Assembly (NCBI GenBank): GCA_030833205.1
Contig: JAURHS010000009.1
Location: 1-46,788, forward strand
DNA length: 46,788 nt
Direction of reading: 5' to 3'
Source: Prosthecobacter sp.
GTDB lineage: Bacteria > Verrucomicrobiota > Verrucomicrobiia > Verrucomicrobiales > Verrucomicrobiaceae
The position numbers were made by a program, and so were the translations under genes. Under the pieces are notes generated by a model. It did no database searches, was not told the DNA's origin, and worked only from the letters and a program-made list of their open reading frames with translations. Every line of letters starts with the position of its first letter. The first letter of the stretch is position 1. Below, piece by piece: positions 17,767 to 24,780 of this stretch.

Positions 17767-17799
17767 GAGAGGACGCGGTGATGCAGCGTTGTTCTGCAT
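17757..17799 (+). promoter_or_regulatory. Two tandem hairpins in the leader of the CehA/McbA-like gene
   Basis: Hairpin 1 is GTCCTCT (17757-17763) with AGAGGAC (17768-17774) around TGAG, and it contains the upstream gene's stop codon. Hairpin 2 is ATGCAG (17781-17786) with CTGCAT (17794-17799) around a 7-base loop; it ends 6 bases before the ATG at 17806. Both stems are perfect. There is no T-run, so intrinsic termination is unlikely; control of translation or transcript processing between the two genes is possible. Confidence 0.4.
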
Positions 17800-17805
17800 T
17801 CAACC

Positions 17806-20307
17806 ATGTCCATCCGTCCCCTTCTCAGCCTGTTCCTGGCACCGTGCCTGAGCCTCTCTGCCGCCGAAGTCTTTGAAGCATCATTGGGGCGCGAGTCTGA
17901 ACTGCCCAAGGGCAAGGAGGCCGACGGCATCCGTGGCGACTTTGTCCTTCGCAGCGCAGAGGTGGAGGCTCTGATCTCACAAAACGCCCACAACCGCCGG
18001 GCCAACATGAGCACCTTCTACGGTGAGGATGGAGTGACACCGGGCTGCCTCTACGATCTGACCCTGCGCGGCAGCAACAACGACCAACTCATCGTCTACG
18101 GACCCGCCGGCCACGGTGCCGTCTCCTATGTGCAGGCTCTGCCCCCTGGCAACAAGGGTGAAGCCGCCGTGCTCGCCGTGACCACAGCGGGCAAGAATGG
18201 CGGTGTCTTCAAGAGCAATGAATATCGCCTGCGCGATGGGGAGAACGGTCTGCACATCATCACCACGCTGCGCAACGAGACCCAGCAACCCCAGAAAGTC
18301 TCCCTCAAGGCGGACTTCACCCGCTTTGAGGTGACCGGCAAATTTGAAGGCATTGAGTGGGTGGACGCCATCAACCCAGCGCATCGCTGCGGTTATGCTG
18401 TGGGGCTGATCAAGGAAACCGGCAACGCCAAGGGCGCCGACAGCCTGGAATTGGCTCCGGGAGCCGAGGTCCAGCGCCACCGTTTCTTCGCCGTCGGCGT
18501 CTCCCCCGCTGCTGCCGTGGGCGAGGTGCTCAAGGCCCAAGGCAAGAGTCTGGCCAAGCTCGAAGGGCAACTCATTGACGAGAGCGGCAAGGGCCTTGGC
18601 AGTGGCAGGTTCATTCTGCGCCGCGGCAAGGAAAGCCTCGTCGCCCATGCCGACAAGGACGGGCGCATCGCCCTGCATGTCGCGGCGGGCTCATGGGAGA
18701 TTGAAGCGGCTGATCTGGGTCGCCCCTCGGTGAACAAGGCTGTGGATCTGCAAGCCGGCAGCAAGAACCCGCTCATCGTGCAGTTGGCTGCGGCCAGCGC
18801 TGTGGTGTTTGACATCAGCGCCGAGGACGGCAGCAGCATTCCCTGCAAGGCCCACTTTGAGCCCCTTGACCCCCAGGCCCAGAAATTGGATCTCGGCCCA
18901 AAATGGCGCGCCCATGGCTGCGTGGATCAGTATCACAGCGAGAAGGGCCAATTCAGCGTGGCCCTGCCCCCAGGCGCCTACCGTGTCGTGGTGGTGCGCG
19001 GCCCCGAGTACGATCACCTCAAGAAAGAGATCACCCTCAAGCCCGGCGAGAAGTTCAACTTCAAGGGCAGCCTCAAGCGCTCAGTCAACAGCAAGGGCTG
19101 GATCAGTGCCGACTTCCACAATCACAGCACCCCCAGCGGCGACAATGTTTGCGACACCGATGGCCGTCTCATCAACATCGCCGTTGAGCACCTTGAATTC
19201 ACGCCAACCACCGAACACAACCGCCTCTACGACTGGGAGCCCACCATCAAGGCCCTTGGGCTGGAGCGCTTCGTCAAAACCGTCAAGGGCATTGAGCTGA
19301 CCGGCAGCCGGCAACACTTCAACGCCTTTCCCTTCGAGCCCGATGCCCTGCTGCAGGACGGCGGTGCGCCACAGTGGAATGACGATCCACGCATCACCGC
19401 GCTGACCCTGCGTCGCTGGCAGGGCGAGCGGGCGGATCGCTACATTCAGTTCAATCACCCTGACCTCTCCAACATGTTCCTCGACCGCAACAGCGACGGC
19501 ATCCTCGATGGCGGCTTTGTCGGCGTTGGCGGCATGATTGATGCCAGCGAAGTCCAAAACGGCCCGGGCACCGGAATCCTGACCGATGCCCCCTTCAGCA
19601 TCACACGAGGCAAGGGCTCCTTGGCTGCCAAGGCCAGCGCCTCACGCGAATTCCTCTGGAAGCAACTGCTCAACCAGGGCCTGCGCATCACCGCCGTTGG
19701 CGTGGCCGATGCCCATAGCGTGTACGGCAATGGTGTGGGCTGCTGGCGCTGCTACATCCCGAGCCAGACCGACGAACCCCAAGAGATTGACTGGGCGCAG
19801 CTCTCCCCGCGCGTGAAGGCCGGCAACATGGTGCTGAGCACCGGACCCTTTCTTGAGGTCAGCACTCAAAACGGCAAGATCGCAGGCGACGATGACCGCT
19901 GCACTGGCAGCATCAAACTCAAGGTGCGCGTGCAGTGCAGCGACTGGCTGGACATTGACCGCGTGCAGGTGTTGGTCAATAGCCGCCCCGAGCCCAGCTT
20001 GAACTTCACCCGCGCCAAACACCCGGCGATGTTTGGCAACGGCGTGGTGAAGTTTGAGCAAACCCTGGAAGTGCCCCTGCAACAGGACGCCCACCTCATC
20101 GTGGTTGCCCTCGACGAGGACGGCGACGAAAAGATCGGGTTTGGCACCAGCGATTACGCCAAGATGCGCCCCTGCGCCTACAACAACCCCATCTATGTGG
20201 ATGCTGATGGCGGCGGCTTCAAGCCCAACGGCGACACTCTGGGCTACGCCCTGCCTGGTGCCGGCCTCAGTGCTGACAAGGCCCGTGCCCTGTTGCAGGC
20301 CCGCTAG
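17806..20307 (+). CDS. Secreted CehA/McbA-family PHP-type metallohydrolase
   Basis: An 833-residue exported protein. After a signal peptide (MSIRPLLSLFLAPCLSLSAA) comes a beta-sandwich region (about 30-235) and a carboxypeptidase-regulatory-like domain (about 240-345). The PHP-type catalytic domain starts near residue 430. Probable metal ligands are H438 and H440 (DFHNHS), E470 and H471 (TTEHNRL), E497 (GIELTG), and D635 and H637 (VADAHS). The CehA/McbA family was named from carbaryl hydrolases, but most members are uncharacterised, so the substrate here is unknown; phosphoester or sugar-linked ester cleavage outside the cytoplasm is plausible. A C-terminal beta domain (about 690-800) follows. 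Two hairpins precede the start. Confidence 0.85.
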   Translation: MSIRPLLSLFLAPCLSLSAAEVFEASLGRESELPKGKEADGIRGDFVLRSAEVEALISQNAHNRRANMSTFYGEDGVTPGCLYDLTLRGSNNDQLIVYGPAGHGAVSYVQALPPGNKGEAAVLAVTTAGKNGGVFKSNEYRLRDGENGLHIITTLRNETQQPQKVSLKADFTRFEVTGKFEGIEWVDAINPAHRCGYAVGLIKETGNAKGADSLELAPGAEVQRHRFFAVGVSPAAAVGEVLKAQGKSLAKLEGQLIDESGKGLGSGRFILRRGKESLVAHADKDGRIALHVAAGSWEIEAADLGRPSVNKAVDLQAGSKNPLIVQLAAASAVVFDISAEDGSSIPCKAHFEPLDPQAQKLDLGPKWRAHGCVDQYHSEKGQFSVALPPGAYRVVVVRGPEYDHLKKEITLKPGEKFNFKGSLKRSVNSKGWISADFHNHSTPSGDNVCDTDGRLINIAVEHLEFTPTTEHNRLYDWEPTIKALGLERFVKTVKGIELTGSRQHFNAFPFEPDALLQDGGAPQWNDDPRITALTLRRWQGERADRYIQFNHPDLSNMFLDRNSDGILDGGFVGVGGMIDASEVQNGPGTGILTDAPFSITRGKGSLAAKASASREFLWKQLLNQGLRITAVGVADAHSVYGNGVGCWRCYIPSQTDEPQEIDWAQLSPRVKAGNMVLSTGPFLEVSTQNGKIAGDDDRCTGSIKLKVRVQCSDWLDIDRVQVLVNSRPEPSLNFTRAKHPAMFGNGVVKFEQTLEVPLQQDAHLIVVALDEDGDEKIGFGTSDYAKMRPCAYNNPIYVDADGGGFKPNGDTLGYALPGAGLSADKARALLQAR

Positions 20308-20329
20308 GCCCGTCAAGGTCCGCAAGGTA

Positions 20330-20380
20330 GGGCGCAGGGAAAGCGGCCGCAAGAAGGGGCAAACCCGTCCCTCTGCGCCC
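20330..20380. terminator. Large imperfect hairpin between convergent genes, possible terminator
   Basis: GGGCGCA-GGGA (20330-20340) can pair with TCCCT-C-TGCGCCC (20368-20380), with a small bulge, around a loop that contains the palindrome GCGGCCGC. It fills the 75-base gap between the stops of the metallohydrolase (20307) and hemB (20383). No T-run is present. Confidence 0.35.
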
Positions 20381-20382
20381 AC

Positions 20383-21363
20383 TCAGCCCTCCTTGAGCCG
20401 GGCCGCGACGCTGCGCGCAAAATAGGTCAAAATCATGTCCGCACCCGCGCGGCGGATGCCCAGCAGCGACTCCATGACCAACTTGGACTCATCGAGCCAA
20501 CCTGAGGCCGCAGCGGCCTTGATCATCAGGTATTCGCCGCTGACCTGATAGGCCGCCAGAGGCAAACTGGTGGCCGCGCGCAGTCGACAGATCACATCGA
20601 GGTAGGGACCAGCCGGTTTGACCATGAGCACATCAGCCCCCTCGGCCTCGTCCAAGGCGGCCTCGCGCAAGGCCTCACGGATGTTGGCTGGATCCATCTG
20701 ATAGGTCTTCTTATCCCCTGCCTTTGGTGCAGAGTCCAAGGCGCCACGGAAGGGGCCGTAGTAGGCACTGGCGTACTTGGCCGTATAGGACATGATGCTG
20801 ACCTGCTCGAAGCCTGAACCGTCCAGGGCCTTGCGCAAAGCGCCCACTCGACCGTCCATCATGTCACTGGGCGAGATCCAGTCCGCTCCAGCGCGTGCAT
20901 GGCAAAGCGCCTGGGCACAAAGCACCTCCACGGTCTCATCGTTGAGGATGCGACCATCGGCAGCCACCAAGCCGTCGTGGCCATCGCTGTTGTAGGGATC
21001 GAGGGCAACATCCGTGATCACCAGCAACTCAGGCAAAGCCTGCTTGAGGGCACGGATGGCCCGGGGCACGAGACCCGCATCATCATGGCAGGCCTGGGCC
21101 AGCGGGGTTTTGATCGCGTCAGGGATGCGTGGGAAAAGCACCACGGCACCGACCCCCAAGGCCTGCGCTGCCGCGGCCTCAGCCACCAAGTCTTCCAGGC
21201 AGTGACGCCTGACTCCAGGCATGGAGGCGATGTCCTCACTGCGCGTCCCCTCTTGAACAAACAAGGGATAGATCAAGTGCCCGGCGTTCAGAGTGGTCTC
21301 GCGCACCAGGGCGCGCACAGCGGCGGACTGACGATTGCGGCGTGGACGCAGGGGCAGGTTCAT
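20383..21363 (-). CDS. hemB: Porphobilinogen synthase (delta-aminolevulinate dehydratase)
   Basis: A 326-residue cytoplasmic enzyme that condenses two 5-aminolevulinate molecules to porphobilinogen in haem synthesis. The Schiff-base lysines are K196 (SYTAKYASAYYGPFR) and K249 (LMVKPAGPYLD). The metal-site segment reads DVALDPYNSDGHDG, with D122, D127 and D130 where zinc-type enzymes carry cysteines. This should therefore be a Mg/K-type, zinc-independent PBGS. ATG codons at 21372 and 21363 are both possible; 21363 starts with the usual MNLPLRPRRNR. It is last in the coaE-rho-rnd-hemB run, 32 bases after rnd. Haem supply fits the several c-type cytochromes in the window. Confidence 0.95.
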   Translation of the reverse strand: MNLPLRPRRNRQSAAVRALVRETTLNAGHLIYPLFVQEGTRSEDIASMPGVRRHCLEDLVAEAAAAQALGVGAVVLFPRIPDAIKTPLAQACHDDAGLVPRAIRALKQALPELLVITDVALDPYNSDGHDGLVAADGRILNDETVEVLCAQALCHARAGADWISPSDMMDGRVGALRKALDGSGFEQVSIMSYTAKYASAYYGPFRGALDSAPKAGDKKTYQMDPANIREALREAALDEAEGADVLMVKPAGPYLDVICRLRAATSLPLAAYQVSGEYLMIKAAAASGWLDESKLVMESLLGIRRAGADMILTYFARSVAARLKEG

Positions 21364-21395
21364 GCCCCGCATTAACAGCCCCAACCCGTCAAAGG

Positions 21396-22568
21396 TCAAG
21401 GAGCGGTCTGATCGCCGGTGGGCAGCACCTCAGAGAGGATGGGGCCCATGATGACCTCCTGCCAGGGCATCAGGGGACTGGTCTCGGCCTGATTTCCTCC
21501 AGCGGCAAGCCAGGCCTCAAGATCACTGCGGGAACCCAACAAACTTCCCTCGATGTCCAGCTGCGAGGCGACCTGATCACGGCGTGCGCAGAGGCTGTCC
21601 ACAGCATCGCGCTGAGCCTCGTTGAGACGGCCCTTGACCCTTTTCTGGCGCTGCGGCCATCCCATCTGCCCCTGTCGGAACACGGAGGCCACCAGTTGAT
21701 GAAACTCGGTCTTCCAACGCGGACGCCAACCATGGGGCGGGTTCATCACGCCGCCCTTCTCGAAGAGCTCGGCATAACCCACCATCTGCTTGTTGGACAT
21801 GACCCGGTAGCAGGGAATATCACGCTCCTGGGCAATGGTCTCCCGCCACATCCACATCGCCTTGAGAATGGCCAGACCCTTGGGATTGAGGCGGCCACTG
21901 CCCTGAACCCGCCAAGGGTCCTCGCGCGGCGCGGCAGAGCGCTGCGCCACATCCTGCTGCAGGGCAGCGCAGCTCTGCGCAAACCACTCCGTGCGGTTGC
22001 GATCCTTGAGCATGGCCATGAAATGATCGGCGATGCGCAGCAGGTAGCGCACATCGTCCACCGCGTAGGCCAGCATTGGCGGGGGCAGCGGCCGTTGGCT
22101 CCAATCCGCCTTCTGCGAGGCCTTGTTGACCGTGACGCCAAGAACGGACTGCAGCAAGGCCGCCAAACCGAACTGTCTGGCGCCAGCAAGCCTGGCGGCA
22201 ATCTGCGTGTCATGCACACGCTTGGGCTGCCACTGGTAGGTGCGCAGCAGCAGCGTCAGATCGTAATCGGCCCCGTGCAGCCAGAGATCATACTCATCAA
22301 GCAACTGCAACAGCGGACCAACATCATCAATGGCCAGCGGATCCACCAGCGCGTAGCGCGTCCCGCAGGCCACCTGCAGCAGACAGAGCTTCTCGTTGTA
22401 GTGATGCAGGGAATCCGCCTCGGTATCGAGGCAAACGCGGGTCTCGCCGCTTTGGCGCATGTGCTCGCGCGACCCCTCAATCCAACGCAGCAAATGCTCG
22501 TGCTGGTCAATAAACTCGAAGGGGGCCGGCTCTGTGGCCACACCAACACCGGGGCTGTCCTGCTGCAT
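21396..22568 (-). CDS. rnd: Ribonuclease D (3'-5' exoribonuclease)
   Basis: A 390-residue DEDDy-family exonuclease that trims tRNA and other small RNA 3' ends. Motif Exo I is D48-T-E50 (VCLDTEADS), Exo II is in LHGADYDLTLL (about 97-107), and Exo III is YAVDDVRYLL with the Tyr/Asp pair. An HRDC domain for RNA binding follows (about 215-290; GLAILKAMWMWRETIAQERD). The protein is about the length of E. coli RNase D. The ATG at 22568 lies 6 bases after the rho stop, so translation is probably coupled with rho. Confidence 0.93.
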   Translation of the reverse strand: MQQDSPGVGVATEPAPFEFIDQHEHLLRWIEGSREHMRQSGETRVCLDTEADSLHHYNEKLCLLQVACGTRYALVDPLAIDDVGPLLQLLDEYDLWLHGADYDLTLLLRTYQWQPKRVHDTQIAARLAGARQFGLAALLQSVLGVTVNKASQKADWSQRPLPPPMLAYAVDDVRYLLRIADHFMAMLKDRNRTEWFAQSCAALQQDVAQRSAAPREDPWRVQGSGRLNPKGLAILKAMWMWRETIAQERDIPCYRVMSNKQMVGYAELFEKGGVMNPPHGWRPRWKTEFHQLVASVFRQGQMGWPQRQKRVKGRLNEAQRDAVDSLCARRDQVASQLDIEGSLLGSRSDLEAWLAAGGNQAETSPLMPWQEVIMGPILSEVLPTGDQTAP

Positions 22569-22574
22569 GATGAC

Positions 22575-24014
22575 TTACTTCAGACCGGTGAGCAGCAATT
22601 CGGCGTTGTTGCCTGTGCGCTGGATGTTGGAGATGAGCAGCTCGAGGGCCTCGACTGCGGGAACCTGCGCCAATTGACGACGCAACGCCAGGATCCGACG
22701 AAATTCGTCGGGATGATAAAGCAGGTCATCCTTGCGGGTGCCGCTCTTGAGCAGGTGCACAGCAGGGAAAATGCGCCGTTCACTGATCTCGCGATCCAGG
22801 GTGACCTCCATGTTGCCCGTGCCCTTGAACTCCTCAAAGATCACCTCGTCCATGCGCGACTCCGTTTCGATGAGAGCCGAGGCGATGATGGTGAGGCTGC
22901 CACCCTCCTCGACCTTGCGGGCCGCACCAAAAAACTTCTTGGGCTTGATCAGGGCCTTTGCGTCCATGCCGCCGGACATCGTGCGCCCCTTGCCGCCCAT
23001 CAGGGAGTTGTAGCCGCGGGCCAGACGGGTCAGAGAGTCCAGAAGGATGACCACATCCTTTCCCTGCTCCACCAGGCGACAGGCCCGCTCACGCACCAAC
23101 TCGGCAAGCTGGCAGTGACGCTTTGGGCTTTCATCGAAGGTGCTGCTGTAAATGTCGCAACCCGTGACCGATTCCTCGAAGTCCGTGACCTCCTCGGGCC
23201 GCTCATCCAGCAGCAGGATGATCAGCGAAATCTCCTTGTGATTGTGGGCAATGCACTTGGCAATATCCTTGAGCATCATGGTCTTGCCGGAGCGCGGCGA
23301 GGCGTTGATCAGACCGCGCTGCCCCTTGCCCAGAGGCGCCATCAAATCCATGATGCGGGCGGATACCGGGCACTGAGCCTTGGGCATTTCCAGAATGATG
23401 CGCTCACGCGGGAAGGTGGCGGTGAGCTTGTCGAAATGAGTCGGGGGCTCATAGCCGTCAATGCTCTGCCCGTCGATCTCGAGGATGCGATCAATGGCAA
23501 GGTACTTGTCGCGCTCCTTGGGGGCACGCACCGTGCCACGGATCACGCTGCCGGGACGCAGGTTGAATTTGCGCACCAAAAAAAGAGGCACAAACACATC
23601 CTCGGGCAGTGGGCCGAAGCTGTACTTGGGGAAGCGGATCAAACCGAAGTTCTCGGCGCCAACCTCAAGCACCCCTTCAACGATGACGCGGGTGCGGTGC
23701 TCTGCCATCCAGCAAAGGATGTCATAAATCAGCTGGTGCTTGGTGCGCGCAGCGTTGATGCGGTAATTGACCCCCGCGGCAATCTCATGCAACTGCGCCA
23801 AGGACAGGTCGTGCAGCGTGTTGAGGACGATCTCCTCAGGGAACGGAGGCTGTGCGCCTAGCGGCGCTGGACGCTCCTGTCGGGCACCATCCTGAGGCAC
23901 AGGAGACTCGATGCCAGAGGGGCTGGACCCGCCTTGAGCATGGGCATCTGGTGCGCCCATGGCCTGCGGCATGGGGTCAGAGTTCTGAGGACTGTTTGCT
24001 TCTTCCACGATCAA
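22575..24014 (-). CDS. rho: Transcription termination factor Rho
   Basis: A hexameric RNA-dependent ATPase that terminates transcription. The N-terminal helical domain (about 64-105: [13 protein letters not shown]) is followed by the CSD RNA-binding domain (about 110-190; [12 protein letters not shown]). The ATPase domain has P-loop SPRSGKT (about 239-245), Walker [14 protein letters not shown], the Q-loop [14 protein letters not shown] and the R-loop area IETESRMDE. It has an N-terminal extension of about 60 Pro/Gly/Gln-rich residues. The start is uncertain: the longest frame begins with TTG (24014), GTG is at 24008, and the first ATG is at 23972, 4 bases after the coaE stop. The first two overlap coaE. 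The length given is for the TTG start (479 residues). Confidence 0.95.
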   Translation of the reverse strand: MIVEEANSPQNSDPMPQAMGAPDAHAQGGSSPSGIESPVPQDGARQERPAPLGAQPPFPEEIVLNTLHDLSLAQLHEIAAGVNYRINAARTKHQLIYDILCWMAEHRTRVIVEGVLEVGAENFGLIRFPKYSFGPLPEDVFVPLFLVRKFNLRPGSVIRGTVRAPKERDKYLAIDRILEIDGQSIDGYEPPTHFDKLTATFPRERIILEMPKAQCPVSARIMDLMAPLGKGQRGLINASPRSGKTMMLKDIAKCIAHNHKEISLIILLLDERPEEVTDFEESVTGCDIYSSTFDESPKRHCQLAELVRERACRLVEQGKDVVILLDSLTRLARGYNSLMGGKGRTMSGGMDAKALIKPKKFFGAARKVEEGGSLTIIASALIETESRMDEVIFEEFKGTGNMEVTLDREISERRIFPAVHLLKSGTRKDDLLYHPDEFRRILALRRQLAQVPAVEALELLISNIQRTGNNAELLLTGLK

Positions 24015-24624
24015 GAAAGGGTGAGGTTAGGGTGCTGATTTGGGCCTCGAGGGCCTGGGTGCTGCCATCATTCCAGAACACCACGGAGGCATGGGCCACC
24101 TTGTCGGCAATGGGCAACTGCGATTGAAGAACCCCTCTGGCGGTGAACTCCTCCAAGCCTCGCTGCTCCATTAACCTGCGAAGTTGGGTCGAAGGGCTTG
24201 AGGCCACAACAACGACCAAATCGGCCGGAACACAGGCACCTATTTCATAGTAAAGGGGGACTTCCGCAAGGAAAACTTCGCAGCCCCTTCCTGCCTCCTC
24301 CCTTCTCTGCTTCTCCAGGGCCGCCAGAATGGCGGGGTGCATCCAGCCCTCAAGCCACCGACGGTTCGCCGAATCACGAAAGACCTCTCCCCGGAGCCAG
24401 GCACGATCCACCACGAATTGCCCAGCGACACCTGGCTTCGGCATGAGCACCGAGCTCCCAAAGTGGCTCTCCAACCGGGAGAGGGACTCAGGCAGGTCCA
24501 AGAGTTCCGCGGCGCACTGATCGGAGTCAAAATGAGCTGCACGGCTCCCCAGGAGCCGGCACAAAGACCTCACGCACAAACTTTTGCCACAGGCAACGCC
24601 TCCAGTGATGATCCAGGTAAGCAT
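23977..24624 (-). CDS. coaE: Dephospho-CoA kinase
   Basis: A 215-residue cytoplasmic kinase for the last step of CoA synthesis (3'-phosphorylation of dephospho-CoA). The N-terminus has the P-loop GGVACGKS (8-15), and the acceptor-site segment HFDSDQCAAELL follows (about residue 31). EVPLYYE (about 130) and the C-terminal RRLMEQRGL segment are typical of CoaE. The ATG at 24624 opens directly on the first beta strand; the upstream frame was not used. The stop falls inside or just before the rho start. In chlamydiae coaE (yacE) also sits next to rho, as I recall, so the arrangement looks old within the PVC group. Confidence 0.92.
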   Translation of the reverse strand: MLTWIITGGVACGKSLCVRSLCRLLGSRAAHFDSDQCAAELLDLPESLSRLESHFGSSVLMPKPGVAGQFVVDRAWLRGEVFRDSANRRWLEGWMHPAILAALEKQRREEAGRGCEVFLAEVPLYYEIGACVPADLVVVVASSPSTQLRRLMEQRGLEEFTARGVLQSQLPIADKVAHASVVFWNDGSTQALEAQISTLTSPFLDRGRSKQSSEL

Positions 24625-24725
24625 GGTTCGAAAAGTCAGAACGACACGGTGACCCAACTCAGGGGTTCAGGACAGAGCGACAACACGGTGAGCCCCTGCC
24701 TTCGCAAACGCAACCCCTGAAACGG

Positions 24726-24753
24726 AAGAACGCTGGGGGCTCCCAGCGTTCTT
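24726..24753 (-). terminator. Strong intrinsic terminator of the pilus-like operon
   Basis: Read on the minus strand, AAGAACGCTGGG-AGCC-CCCAGCGTTCTT forms a perfect 12-bp stem with a 4-base loop, 27 bases after the secretin stop. It is followed by a T-rich stretch (CCGTTTC). It separates the secretin gene from coaE. Confidence 0.8.
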
Positions 24754-24780
24754 GAGTGAAACCTGGAGGAATCAACGCCC

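Noticed and set aside
21342..23861. 839-codon plus-strand frame opposite hemB, rnd and rho
   Set aside because: It crosses three well-identified genes on the other strand and has no recognisable motif.
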